A stretch of DNA of 64,000 bases from Streptomyces sp. NRRL F-5123 (GCF_000721495.1 NZ_JOHY01000057.1:11908-75907), one strand, 5' to 3'. Numbered from the stretch's first letter, positions 47,402 to 56,575 are shown. Numbers and translations: made by a program. The notes: generated by a model not told the origin, from the letters alone.

Positions 47402-47636
47402 GTACGCCGAGGTGCTGCCGGGGCAGGAGGGGTGTGTCACCCGCTCGGAGGTCGGATGGCTCTCGACCTCGCAGACCAAGGTCACCGTCCCGGCCGGCCA
47501 GAAGGTAACCGTCCAGGTGCGCGCGGATGCCCCCGCGACGCCCGCCCCGCGCATGTACCAGGCCCGGCCGGCATTCGTCACCGACACGCCCTGCACCATT
47601 CCGCCGGTGATCGTGGCACTCACGACCCGGTGAGGT
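47402..47636 (+). pseudogene. 3' fragment of a protease-1-like gene
   Basis: The last 77 codons of a protease 1 relative, in frame to a TGA at 47631-47633, followed by a full terminator. About 93 percent nucleotide identity to 40937-41168. The upstream 5' portion of the gene is absent: before 47402 no related sequence is found. Probably not expressed. Confidence 0.85.
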
Positions 47637-47642
47637 GAACCC

Positions 47643-47687
47643 AGCGGTGCCGGGTCGGCCGGGGCTACCCGGCGACCCGGCACCGCT
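47643..47687. terminator. Hairpin terminator between convergent units
   Basis: A 14-bp stem beginning AGCGGTGCCGGGTC, continued by six more pairs past a bulged G. It stands between the protease fragment and the stop of the substrate-binding gene, and can act in both directions. In the 41-kb copy the right arm is lost. Confidence 0.85.
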
Positions 47688-47723
47688 GCTTCACACGTGA
47701 ACCGTGGGGGTGATGCCCGCGTC

Positions 47724-49427
47724 CTAGGCGGTCCACCCCATCCCGTTGTAGTCCCAGTCGGCCAGGCCCGAGGCGCCGAAGTTCGCCAGGCCCGAGCGGA
47801 CCGCGAGGATCTGGGGGCGCTGGTAGAGCTCGATGGAGTGCACCTGGTCCCAGATCTGGGCGTCGGCCTGGTTGTACAGGTCGATGGCGGCGTTCTGGTC
47901 GGTGGTCTGCGCGGCCTTGGTGATCAACTGCTGGATCTGCGGGGTCGAGATCCGGCCGTAGTTGCCGTAGACCTGTGAGGCGGTGGGCGCCTGGAAGGTC
48001 GAGTACAGCAGCGTCTGGAAGACGGCATCGACGTTGCGGAAGCTCACCAGGTCGAAGGCGCCGGTGTGGACGTACTTCTCGAAGTAGTCGTCGGCCGGGA
48101 CCGTCTGGATCTTCACCGCGATGCCCGCCTGGCCCAGCTGGGCCTGCACCAGTTGCGCCTGGTCGGTCGCCGAGGTGCTGGAGCCGGCGCTGAGCACGTA
48201 CTGCAGGGTGAGCTGCTTGCCGTCCTTGGTGCGGGGCTTGCCCGCGCCGTTGTCCTTCCAGCCTGCCGAGTCCAGCAGCTTCTCGGCGCCCGCGAGGTCG
48301 TGGCTGCCCCACTTGCCGCTGTTGTCCTTGTAGCCCTGCTGGTTGGGCATGAAGAAGTGGTTGCCGAGCGGCGTGACCGGGAAGGGCAGGTCCTTGGAGA
48401 AGGCGGCGACGATGCCCTGCCGGTCGATCGCCAGATCCACGGCCTGCCGGACGGCGAGGTCCTTGAGCGGGCCGCGCGCGCCGTTGAGGGTGATGTGCAC
48501 CTCGTCCCAGCGGGCGCCGCTCCTGATGTCGGTGCCGGGGGACTTCGCCAACCGCTTGTAGTCCTCGGGCTGGATGGCGGAGGTGTAGTCGATCTCCTTG
48601 TTGAGGTAAGCGTCGGTGTCCGCCGAGGCGTCGAGCGCCCGGTAGATGATGCTGTCCAGCTTCGGCTCGGCGCCCCACCAGTTCGGGTCGGGCACGGTGG
48701 TGACGGTCTGCGCCGTCTTGTCGTAGCCGCTGATCTTCCAGGAGTTGCCGGTGATCGGGACCTTGCCCAGCCAGCCCTTGTTGAACAGTTCGGGCGTCGC
48801 GATCGAGGGCGCCGGCAGCAGCGGGCGGAAGAGCCGCTTCCAGTCCGCGTACGGCTTGCCGAAGGTGATCTTCACCTGCTGGTCGTCAACGCCCCTGGTG
48901 ACCGCGGAGATCTGCTCGTAGCCGCTGGTGTCGGCCACCAGGTAGCGGTCGTCCCCGCCGTTCAGCGCCTTCCACTGGGTGGCGAAGTCCTGCCAGCTCA
49001 GCTGCTTGCCGTCGGACCACTTCGCCTTGGGGTTCAGGGTGTACGTCACGACCTGCGGGCTGGTGGAGGTCACGTCGGCCGAGAGCAGGAAGTCCTTGTC
49101 GACGACGGAGGCGCCCTGCGCGTCGTAGTGGAAGAGGCTGGGCTCGACCTGCGCCACGATGGACTGGGCGTCGCCCTGGTTGCCGTCCACCTGGTAGGAG
49201 TTCCACTGCGAGATCCACTGCTGGATCGCCATCTTCAGGGTGCCGCCCTGCTTGACCTTGCTCAGGGGCTGCGGGTTGATCCCCTGGGCGTGGACCGCGG
49301 GCGGCGCGGAGCTCTTCTTCGCGTCCGGTTTCGCGTCGTCTGAGCCGCTGCTGCACCCCGCGACCAGCGCCACCGCGGAAAGGGCCACGGCGACCGCGGT
49401 GACAGGTCTGCCGAACATCCTGGGCAT
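47724..49427 (-). CDS. Oligopeptide ABC transporter substrate-binding lipoprotein
   Basis: A 567-residue periplasmic-type binding protein (SBP family 5). Signal peptide with lipobox VALVAGC; the mature part has the family signature region (KPDAK linker, then GGTLKMAIQQWISQWNSYQ and later YTLNPKAKWSDGKQLSWQDF). Expected to capture extracellular peptides or nickel-type ligands and deliver them to the permeases encoded divergently. ATG 49427 follows GGAGGAA. The divergent gap of 186 bp holds both promoters. Confidence 0.92.
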   Translation of the reverse strand: MPRMFGRPVTAVAVALSAVALVAGCSSGSDDAKPDAKKSSAPPAVHAQGINPQPLSKVKQGGTLKMAIQQWISQWNSYQVDGNQGDAQSIVAQVEPSLFHYDAQGASVVDKDFLLSADVTSTSPQVVTYTLNPKAKWSDGKQLSWQDFATQWKALNGGDDRYLVADTSGYEQISAVTRGVDDQQVKITFGKPYADWKRLFRPLLPAPSIATPELFNKGWLGKVPITGNSWKISGYDKTAQTVTTVPDPNWWGAEPKLDSIIYRALDASADTDAYLNKEIDYTSAIQPEDYKRLAKSPGTDIRSGARWDEVHITLNGARGPLKDLAVRQAVDLAIDRQGIVAAFSKDLPFPVTPLGNHFFMPNQQGYKDNSGKWGSHDLAGAEKLLDSAGWKDNGAGKPRTKDGKQLTLQYVLSAGSSTSATDQAQLVQAQLGQAGIAVKIQTVPADDYFEKYVHTGAFDLVSFRNVDAVFQTLLYSTFQAPTASQVYGNYGRISTPQIQQLITKAAQTTDQNAAIDLYNQADAQIWDQVHSIELYQRPQILAVRSGLANFGASGLADWDYNGMGWTA

Positions 49428-49613
49428 GGGCGATTCCTCCGGTAGTCGAACACGGTGCAGCAGCAACTGTCACCACGGGGCACAGTGCTGGCGGCTGACG
49501 TTAAACCGCACCCGAGGTCACTTGCGCCCCTTTGGTGAGGCTGTCATGGTCTCTTCATACGTCTGCAACACTCGGCCTCCAAGATCGTGAGTGACCAAGG
49601 GAGAGGACCCGAC

Positions 49614-50597
49614 GTGCTCGCGTATCTGGGCAGGAGGCTCGCCTACTACGGGGCCCTGCTGCTGGTGGCCGTCTGCCTGTCGTACGCGCTCGCAGCCACC
49701 GCGCTGCAGCCGCGCGCGTACTTCGAGGCGCGGCAGCCGCCGCCGCGGCCGGCAGCCGTCCAGGCGCAGCTCAGCGCGCTCGGCATCGACGACCACACCC
49801 CGCTCTACGACCGGTTCGGCCACTGGGCCGCCCACGCGGTGCGCGGCGACCTGGGCCGCACCATCGACGACACCTCCGTCAACGACGAGTTCGGCCGCCG
49901 CGTCGGGGTCAGCCTGCGGCTGCTGGTCGTCGGCACCGCGGCGGGCACGGTGGCCGGCATCCTGGCCGGCGCCTGGACCGCGGTGCGCCAGTACCGGCTC
50001 TCCGACCGGCTGGTCACCCTGACCTCCTTCCTGCTGCTGTCCACGCCGGTCTTCCTGCTCGCCGTGCTGCTCAAGATCGGCGCGATCAGGCTCAACCAGG
50101 CGCTGGGCACCGACCTCATCCAGTTCACCGGCGAGAAGACCCCGGGACTGCAAGGCGGTTGGGCCGCGCACGCCAAGGACCGGGCGGTGCACCTGCTGCT
50201 GCCGAGCCTGTCCATCGGCCTGATCACGCTGGCCACCTACAGCCGCTACCAGCGCAGCACCATGCTGGACGTGCTCGGCTCCGACTACCTGCGCACCGCG
50301 CAGGCCAAGGGCCTCACCCGCCGCAAGGCGCTGCTGCGGCACGGGCTGCGCACCGCGCTCATCCCCATGTCGACCTTCTTCTCCTACAACTTCCTCGCGG
50401 TCTTCACCGGCGCCATCTTCACCGAGGCGATCTTCGGCTGGCACGGCATGGGGGAGTGGCTGGTCGCCTCCATCGGCAAGGACGACGTCAACTCGGTCGT
50501 CGCCGTCAGCACCTTCGCGGCCGTCGTGGTGCTGCTGTCGGGCTTGGTGGCCGACCTGCTGCACGCCGCACTCGATCCGCGCGTCCGCCACTCCTGA
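49614..50597 (+). CDS. Peptide ABC transporter permease (DppB/OppB type)
   Basis: A 327-residue membrane protein with six helices and the permease EAA loop (YLRTAQAKGLTRRKALLRHGLR). It pairs with the next gene to form the transmembrane channel. GTG 49614 is selected because GGGAGAGG lies 8 nt upstream; an open frame to 49587 is not supported. The gene has a longer than usual extracellular loop containing ARTDLIQFTG-like sequence but the usual length overall. Confidence 0.92.
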   Translation: MLAYLGRRLAYYGALLLVAVCLSYALAATALQPRAYFEARQPPPRPAAVQAQLSALGIDDHTPLYDRFGHWAAHAVRGDLGRTIDDTSVNDEFGRRVGVSLRLLVVGTAAGTVAGILAGAWTAVRQYRLSDRLVTLTSFLLLSTPVFLLAVLLKIGAIRLNQALGTDLIQFTGEKTPGLQGGWAAHAKDRAVHLLLPSLSIGLITLATYSRYQRSTMLDVLGSDYLRTAQAKGLTRRKALLRHGLRTALIPMSTFFSYNFLAVFTGAIFTEAIFGWHGMGEWLVASIGKDDVNSVVAVSTFAAVVVLLSGLVADLLHAALDPRVRHS

Positions 50598-50618
50598 CAG
50601 GGGCCACACCACACCGCC

Positions 50619-51557
50619 ATGGCAACAGCACCGGAAACCCTGCTCGCCGGGGCCGACCAGGACGACGGCCTGATCGCCCGGCCGCCCAGCCGGGCCAGAG
50701 TCACCCTGCGCCGCTTCGCCGCGCACCGCACCGCGTCGGCGGGGCTGATCGTGGTGGCGCTGCTGTTCGTGCTCGCCTTCGCGGGGCCGCATCTGACCCG
50801 GTGGAGCTACAGCGACATCGACTACACCGCGCTGCGCTCCGCGCCCTCCTCCCGGCACTGGTGGGGCACCAACAGGATCGGCCAGGACGTCTTCGCGCAG
50901 ACCGTGCACGGCCTGCAGAAGTCGCTGATCATCGGGCTGCTGGTGGGGGTGGCCGCGACCGGTGGAGCCGCGGTGGTCGGCGCGTGCGCCGGCTACTTCG
51001 GCGGCTGGACCGACCGGCTGCTGACCTTCACCACCGATCTGCTGCTGATCTTCCCGAGCTTCCTGGTGATCTCCGTCGTCTCCCCCCGGCTCAAGGGCGG
51101 CGGCTGGCTGGTCTTCGCGCTGCTGCTGGCCTTCTTCGCCTGGATGGTCACCGCCCGGGTGGTGCGGTCGATGGCCATCTCGCTGCGGGAGCGCGAGTTC
51201 GTACGCGCCGCCCGCTACATGGGCGTGGGGCCGCTGCGGATCATCGCCCGGCACATCGTGCCCAACGTGGCGTCCTTCCTCATCATGGACGCCACCATCG
51301 CGGTGGGCTCGGCGGTGATGAGCGAGACGGCACTGTCCTACTTCGGCTTCGGTGTGCAGTCCCCCGACGTCTCGCTCGGCACCCTGATCGCCGACGGCAC
51401 CGGCGCCGCCGTCACCTACCCGTGGATGTTCTTCTTCGCCGCCGGGCTGCTGGTGGTCTTCGTCCTGGCGGTCAACCTGGTCGGCGACGGCCTGCGCGAC
51501 GCGATCGACCCGACATCACGGCCCGGCCGCCGCCGGGCCGGGGGAGCGGCCAAGTGA
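50619..51557 (+). CDS. Peptide ABC transporter permease (DppC/OppC type)
   Basis: A 312-residue permease with an N-terminal cytoplasmic segment, six helices, and the EAA loop REFVRAARYMGVGPLRIIARHI. The segment HWWGTNRIGQDVFAQTVHG is characteristic of OppC/DppC. ATG 50619. The stop overlaps the ATPase start (GTGA). Confidence 0.92.
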   Translation: MATAPETLLAGADQDDGLIARPPSRARVTLRRFAAHRTASAGLIVVALLFVLAFAGPHLTRWSYSDIDYTALRSAPSSRHWWGTNRIGQDVFAQTVHGLQKSLIIGLLVGVAATGGAAVVGACAGYFGGWTDRLLTFTTDLLLIFPSFLVISVVSPRLKGGGWLVFALLLAFFAWMVTARVVRSMAISLREREFVRAARYMGVGPLRIIARHIVPNVASFLIMDATIAVGSAVMSETALSYFGFGVQSPDVSLGTLIADGTGAAVTYPWMFFFAAGLLVVFVLAVNLVGDGLRDAIDPTSRPGRRRAGGAAK

Positions 51558-53671
51558 ACGCCACGACCGCCGGCGCCGTCCTCGACATCCGCGGCCTGCG
51601 CGTGGACTTCGCCGGTGTGCCCGCCGTACGCGGGGTGGACCTCGCCCTGCGCCGCGGTGAAGTCCTCGGCCTGGTCGGCGAGTCAGGCTCGGGCAAGTCG
51701 GTGACCGCGCTGGCCGCGATGGGTCTGCTGCCGAGCGGCGCGGACGTACGCGGCTCCGTGACCCTGGACGGGACGGAACTGGTGGGCGCGGGCGACACGG
51801 CGCTGTCCGCGGTGCGCGGCAACCGCATCGCCATGGTCTTCCAGGACCCGCTGTCCGCCTTCACCCCGGTCTACCGGATCGGCGACCAGATCGTGGAGGC
51901 CCTGCGCACCCACCAGGACATCTCCCGCGAGCGCGCCGCGGAGCGGGCCGTGGAACTCCTCGACCTGGTCGGCATCCCCGAGCCGCGCATCAGGGCCGCG
52001 GCCTTCCCGCACGAGTTCTCCGGCGGCATGCGGCAGCGCGCCATGATCGCCATGGCGATGGCCAACGACCCCGACGTGATCCTCGCCGACGAGCCCACCA
52101 CCGCCCTCGACGTCACCGTGCAGGCCCAGGTGCTCGACGTGCTGCGCACCGCGCAGCGCGAGACCGGCGCCGCCCTGCTGCTGGTCAGCCACGACCTGGG
52201 GGTCATCGCCGGCACCGCGGACCGGGTCGCGGTGATGTACGCGGGCCGGATCGTGGAGTCGGCGCCCGTGGACGAGCTCTTCGCCCGGCCGCGCATGCCG
52301 TACACGCTCGGCCTGATCGGCGCGGTGCCGCGGCTCGACGCCGACGCCAAGGGGCGGCCCGAGCCCCTGGTGCCGATCCCCGGCGCACCGCCCGCCCCCG
52401 CCGCACTCCCGCCGGGCTGCGCCTTCGCGCCGCGTTGCCCGCTCGCCGAGGACCGCTGCCGGGCGGCGCAGCCCGAACTGGCGGCGGTGGCACGGCCCCA
52501 GCCGGCCGGGGCGGTACGGCCCGGCCCGGCCCTGGCGGCGGACGAGCCGCACCTGGCGGCCTGCGTGCGGGCCGGCGAGGTCGCGGGACTGCGCCCGCTC
52601 GACGTCTTCCCCGTGCCGGGCGCCGACCGTCCGGCGGAACTCACCGCCGACGGGCGGCCGGAAGGGACGAGCGTGCTGCGCGTCAGCGGGCTCGCCAAGA
52701 CCTTCCCGCTGCTCAAGGGGGCGGTGTTCAAACGCCGGGTGGGCTCGGTCCACGCCGTGGACGGGGTGGACCTCGACATCAGGGCCGGTGAAGTCCTCGG
52801 CCTGGTCGGCGAGTCCGGCTCGGGCAAGTCCACCACGCTCTTCGAGATCCTGGAAATGCGCCGCCCCGAGCGCGGCAGTGTCGAGGTGCTGGGCCGCGGC
52901 GCCGACACGCTGACCCGGCGGGAGGCGCACGCCCTGCGGGCACAGGTGCAGATCGTCTTCCAGGACCCGATGGCCAGCCTCGACCCGCGGCTGCCGGTCG
53001 GCGACATCATTGCCGAGCCGTTGCGGGCCCAGCGCGCCGACCGCGACCGGATCGCCCGCAGGGTCCCGGAACTGCTGCGCCAGGTGGGCCTCGACCCGGC
53101 GCACGCCGACCGCTTCCCGCACGAGTTCTCCGGCGGCCAGCGGCAGCGCATCGGCATCGCCCGCGCCCTGGCGGTGGACCCCAGACTGCTGGTGCTCGAC
53201 GAGCCGGTGTCCGCGCTCGACGTGTCGGTCCAGGCGGGCATCCTCAACCTGCTGCTGCGGCTGCGGGCCGAACTCGGCCTGGCCTACCTGTTCGTGTCGC
53301 ACGACCTGTCCGTGGTGCGGCACATCGCCGACCGGGTGAGCGTGATGTACCTGGGCCGAACGGTCGAGGCCGGCGCGGTCGGCGAGGTCTTCACCCGGCC
53401 TTTGCACCCGTACACCCAGGCGCTGCTGTCCGCGGTGCCGCTGCCCGACCCGGTACGCGAGCGGGCGCGCGCCAGGATCCTGCTGCCCGGCGATCCGCCG
53501 AGCCCGACCAGGCGGTTGCGGGGGTGCCCCTTCCGCTCCCGCTGCCAGGTCTTCGCCGCGCTGCCGGGGCCGCAGCGCGAGCGCTGCACCGACGAGGCGC
53601 CGCTGCCGGCGGAGCAGGGCGGGGACCACGTGGCGGCCTGCCACTTCCCGGCGGCGCGGGCAGTGCTCTGA
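51554..53671 (+). CDS. Fused double ABC ATPase (DppD-DppF type)
   Basis: A 705-residue protein with two complete nucleotide-binding domains that are usually separate proteins. First: Walker A GESGSGKSV near residue 42, signature FSGGMRQRA near 155, Walker B ILADEPTTALD. Second: Walker A GESGSGKSTT near 418, signature FSGGQRQRI near 525, and Walker B LVLDEPVSALD. Both have the oligopeptide transporter C-terminal extension with its cysteine pattern (CAFAPRCPLAEDRC; CPFRSRCQVF), likely an Fe-S or metal site. GTG 51554 overlaps the upstream stop. Completes an importer for the binding protein at 47724. Confidence 0.92.
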   Translation: MNATTAGAVLDIRGLRVDFAGVPAVRGVDLALRRGEVLGLVGESGSGKSVTALAAMGLLPSGADVRGSVTLDGTELVGAGDTALSAVRGNRIAMVFQDPLSAFTPVYRIGDQIVEALRTHQDISRERAAERAVELLDLVGIPEPRIRAAAFPHEFSGGMRQRAMIAMAMANDPDVILADEPTTALDVTVQAQVLDVLRTAQRETGAALLLVSHDLGVIAGTADRVAVMYAGRIVESAPVDELFARPRMPYTLGLIGAVPRLDADAKGRPEPLVPIPGAPPAPAALPPGCAFAPRCPLAEDRCRAAQPELAAVARPQPAGAVRPGPALAADEPHLAACVRAGEVAGLRPLDVFPVPGADRPAELTADGRPEGTSVLRVSGLAKTFPLLKGAVFKRRVGSVHAVDGVDLDIRAGEVLGLVGESGSGKSTTLFEILEMRRPERGSVEVLGRGADTLTRREAHALRAQVQIVFQDPMASLDPRLPVGDIIAEPLRAQRADRDRIARRVPELLRQVGLDPAHADRFPHEFSGGQRQRIGIARALAVDPRLLVLDEPVSALDVSVQAGILNLLLRLRAELGLAYLFVSHDLSVVRHIADRVSVMYLGRTVEAGAVGEVFTRPLHPYTQALLSAVPLPDPVRERARARILLPGDPPSPTRRLRGCPFRSRCQVFAALPGPQRERCTDEAPLPAEQGGDHVAACHFPAARAVL

Positions 53672-53748
53672 CCGCCCTCCAGGGCGGCGGAAAGGGTCGT
53701 TGCGCCGGCCCGGACGCAGTCGTGGCTGCGGCGTCCGACCGGCCGGGC

Positions 53749-54126
53749 CTACGGGTGGGTGTCCGTGATCGCGATGACCTCGTCGAGGCGGTCCAGGGCA
53801 GCCTGCAGGTCGTTGACCTTGTCCTGGATGCGGTCGCGCTCGGCGCGCAGCATGGCGCGCTGCTGGGCGTCGGTGTGCCCGGAGTCCCAGCACGGAAGGA
53901 GTTCCGTGATCCTTCGGCTGGTCAGGCCGGCGGCGAACATCTGCTGGAAGAAGCGGACCAGGGGGATCGCGTCAGGCCGGTAGAGGCGCTGGCCGGACGG
54001 GCTGCGCTCCGCGGCGAGCAGCCCCTGCTGCTCGTAGTAGCGCACGGCTCGTACCGAGACGCCGGCACCACGTGCCACCTCGCCGATGCGGACCAGCCGC
54101 TCTGCCGCGGCCTCTGTGACGGTCAT
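53749..54126 (-). CDS. MerR-family regulator (short type)
   Basis: A 125-residue regulator with an N-terminal winged helix (VRIGEVARGAGVSVRAVRYYEQQGLL) and a coiled-coil dimer helix. One cysteine lies in LLPCWDSG. ATG 54126 follows GAGAGGAAT. Divergent from the SDR gene, whose promoter contains a MerR-type arrangement; it probably controls that gene and itself. Confidence 0.9.
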   Translation of the reverse strand: MTVTEAAAERLVRIGEVARGAGVSVRAVRYYEQQGLLAAERSPSGQRLYRPDAIPLVRFFQQMFAAGLTSRRITELLPCWDSGHTDAQQRAMLRAERDRIQDKVNDLQAALDRLDEVIAITDTHP

Positions 54127-54162
54127 GGTGATTCCTCTCACCCCGGCCCTGATGACCAGCGC

Positions 54163-54194
54163 TTGCCTCTGACGTCAGCGTCAGGTTTTAGCGT
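54163..54194 (+). promoter_or_regulatory. MerR-type promoter of the SDR gene
   Basis: TTGCCT (54163-54168) and TAGCGT (54189-54194), 20 bp apart, enclose the dyad CTGACG-N4-CGTCAG. The long spacer and embedded dyad are typical of MerR targets. The ATG at 54202 lies about 7 nt after the -10, so the message is probably leaderless. Confidence 0.7.
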
Positions 54195-54201
54195 ACCGGG
54201 C

Positions 54202-54930
54202 ATGGACATCAACAACTCAGTCGCCCTTGTCACCGGAGCCAACCGCGGCCTGGGCCGCGCCTTCGCCCAGCGCCTGCTCGAACGGGGTGCCCGCAAGGTC
54301 TACGCGACGGCCCGCCGGCCGGAGACCGTGGACCTGCCCGGGGCCGAGGTGCTGCCCCTCGACATCGCCGATCCCGCATCCGTGCGGGCTGCGGCCGAGG
54401 CCGCCGCGGACGTCTCGCTGCTCGTCAACAACGCGGGGATCCAGACGGGGACCGACCTGGTGACCGGTTCGCTGGACGCGGTGCGGCACGAACTGGAGAC
54501 CAACGTGTTCGGCCACCTGGGAATGATCCGGGAGTTCGCGCCGGCCCTCGCCAGGAACGGCGGGGGCGCGATCGTCAACGTCCTCTCCGCGATGTCGTGG
54601 TTCGGCGGCAGCGGCGCCAACGCCTACCACCTGGCCAAGGCCGCCGCCTGGGCCATGACCAACGGCGTGCGCCTGGAGCTCGCCGAGCAGGGCACGCTCG
54701 TGACGGCGGTGCACCTCGGCCTGGCCGACACCGACATGGCCGCGGGCTGGCCCGTGGACAAGATCGCGCCGTCGGACCTGGCCGACGCGGCGCTCGACGG
54801 TGTCGAGGCGGGCTCCGCCGAGGTCCTCGCCGACCAGTGGAGCCGGGACGTCAAGTCCCGGCTGCCGCTGACGCCGGAAGAGTTCAACGCCGCGATGGAC
54901 CGCGCCCTGGCGGCGCTGATGGCGGCCTGA
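54202..54930 (+). CDS. SDR-family oxidoreductase
   Basis: A 242-residue classical short-chain dehydrogenase. NAD(P) motif VTGANRGLGRAFA, NNAG in LLVNNAGIQ, catalytic Ser in VNVLSAMSWFG, and YxxxK in AYHLAKAAAW. Substrate unknown. Controlled by the divergent MerR gene. Confidence 0.93.
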   Translation: MDINNSVALVTGANRGLGRAFAQRLLERGARKVYATARRPETVDLPGAEVLPLDIADPASVRAAAEAAADVSLLVNNAGIQTGTDLVTGSLDAVRHELETNVFGHLGMIREFAPALARNGGGAIVNVLSAMSWFGGSGANAYHLAKAAAWAMTNGVRLELAEQGTLVTAVHLGLADTDMAAGWPVDKIAPSDLADAALDGVEAGSAEVLADQWSRDVKSRLPLTPEEFNAAMDRALAALMAA

Positions 54931-55048
54931 GCCCCTCGGGCCGCACGTGCAGCCGGTGACGGCTCACGGCGAGAGGGTGGCGTTGTCGACGCCGACGGGC
55001 ATGCGCACGCGTCGCGTCGGTTCGGCGTGAGCAGCCGGGGAGACCCGG

Positions 55049-55879
55049 TCACTGCCGGTGGAGGCTGTCAGGGGTGTGCCGGGCGAAGGCGGCCATCCGT
55101 CGGGCGTAACCGTCCGGGTCGCCGAAGTGCACCGCGAGGTGCTCGGCTCCGGCGGCCCGGAAGGCCTCGGCGGTGCGGGCGGCCTCGCCGACGGTGCCGT
55201 CCGGGCCGTGCCATTCGATCCGGGTGCCGGGGGACACAGCGCGGCCGTCCGTACGCGCCCGCAGGTACGCCAGCCGTTCGGCGAACGCCGCCGGGTCCAG
55301 GCCCACGCCCTGCCAGACGTCGGCGTACCGGGCCGCCCGGCGCAGGGCGCCGTCGGTGACACCGCCGGTCATCACCGGTACCGGACCGTCGGGGCGGGGC
55401 TCGAAGACGCCCGTCTCGAAGCCGTACCAGCGACCCTCGAAGGGCCCCCGGCCGGTCCGGAACAGGTGCCGGAGCAGTGCGACGGCTTCGTCCGTGCGGG
55501 CCGCCCGGCTCCTGAAGTCGGCGCCGACGGCGGTGAACTCGCGTTCGTCCCAGCCGATCCCCACGCCCAGGACGATCCGTCCGCCGGACAGGTCGTGGAG
55601 GGTCGCGACCTGTTTGGCCACCACGAAAGGACTGCGCAGGGGCAGGACGAGCACGGAGGTGCCGAACCGGATCCGGGTGGTCGCGGCTGCCAGCCAGCCC
55701 ATGGTCACCAGCGGTTCGAGGACCCCTCCGTACACCGGGCCGTACTCGCCGGGCGGCAGGACGTGGTCGGGGAGCCATGCCGTGTCGTAGCCGAGGGCCT
55801 CGGCCTGCTGCGCCAGGTCGGCGAGTCGGCGCGGATCGGCCCCCGCGGCCTCGTTCGGGAGGACGACCTGCAGTTTCAC
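55049..55879 (-). CDS. LLM-class F420-dependent oxidoreductase
   Basis: A 276-residue bacterial luciferase-like flavin/F420 enzyme. The motifs LADLAQQAEALGYDTAWLPDH and LSGGRIVLGVGIGWDEREF are typical of the F420-dependent branch common in actinobacteria. It probably reduces or oxidises a small organic molecule using cofactor F420. ATG 55879 overlaps the stop of the upstream hydrolase (ATGA), so the two are coupled. Confidence 0.9.
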   Translation of the reverse strand: MKLQVVLPNEAAGADPRRLADLAQQAEALGYDTAWLPDHVLPPGEYGPVYGGVLEPLVTMGWLAAATTRIRFGTSVLVLPLRSPFVVAKQVATLHDLSGGRIVLGVGIGWDEREFTAVGADFRSRAARTDEAVALLRHLFRTGRGPFEGRWYGFETGVFEPRPDGPVPVMTGGVTDGALRRAARYADVWQGVGLDPAAFAERLAYLRARTDGRAVSPGTRIEWHGPDGTVGEAARTAEAFRAAGAEHLAVHFGDPDGYARRMAAFARHTPDSLHRQ

Positions 55880-56565
55880 TCCGCCTCACCGTCCTTGCCC
55901 TCCGAGGGCGAAAGGGAGTGGAGAAAGTCGAGGACGGGCTCCAGCCACTCCTCCGGCCGCTCGACCATGGCCACGTGGTCGCTGTCGATCTCCGTGTACC
56001 GCGCGTCCCGGATCCCGGCCGCCAAGGCGCGGGAGCCGGCAGGCGGGACCATGCTGTCGGCGGTCGTCGCGACGACGAGCGTCGGGACGGCGACTTCGGC
56101 CAGGTCACCGGTGGTGTCCAGGGAGGGGATCAGGTCGATGTGCGGGTGGAGTGCGGGCGGCACCTCGGCCCGCCAGCCGGGGAGGAGGCCGAGCAGGTGG
56201 TCGTCGGGCCGCGCGAACCCGGCGGTCAGTACGAGCGCGGTCACCCGCTCGGGATGGCGTACGGCGGCGCGCACCGCCACCAGCGTGCCGAGCGAGAAGC
56301 CGAGCACCGCGAACCGCCCGACGCCGCGCCGTACGGCGGAGTCGACGACCGCGTCCGTGAGCTCGTCGAGGTCCAGTGGGGCGGCGGCGACCGGGGTGCC
56401 ACCCGAGCCGGGGTAGTCCGGGGCGACGACGGTGTGGGCGGCGGCGAGGGCGGGCAGAACCGGGGCGAAGTTGCCTTCGACACTGCCGGTGGCTCCGTGG
56501 GCGAGCAGCAGGCCCGGGCCGGTTCCGGTGACGGTGGTGACGAGGGCGGGGAATGAATCGCGCAT
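55876..56565 (-). CDS. Alpha/beta-fold hydrolase
   Basis: A 229-residue hydrolase. Oxyanion-side LLLAHGATGS, the nucleophile elbow GFSLGT (Ser about 94), and the C-terminal His in DSDHVAMVERP. The DxxVPP pattern (TADSMVPP) holds the acid. Likely acts with the downstream F420-type enzyme on one substrate. ATG 56565; 64 bp from the divergent MerR gene. Confidence 0.9.
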   Translation of the reverse strand: MRDSFPALVTTVTGTGPGLLLAHGATGSVEGNFAPVLPALAAAHTVVAPDYPGSGGTPVAAAPLDLDELTDAVVDSAVRRGVGRFAVLGFSLGTLVAVRAAVRHPERVTALVLTAGFARPDDHLLGLLPGWRAEVPPALHPHIDLIPSLDTTGDLAEVAVPTLVVATTADSMVPPAGSRALAAGIRDARYTEIDSDHVAMVERPEEWLEPVLDFLHSLSPSEGKDGEAE

Positions 56566-56575
56566 GCCTCGTACG

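Noticed and set aside
47190..47633. A 147-codon frame as an independent gene
   Set aside because: Only its last 77 codons resemble anything, and they duplicate the end of protease 1; the front is unrelated sequence without a ribosome site.
53708..53745. Terminator after the fused ATPase gene
   Set aside because: The inverted repeat here is interrupted and asymmetric; I could not draw a stable stem with confidence.
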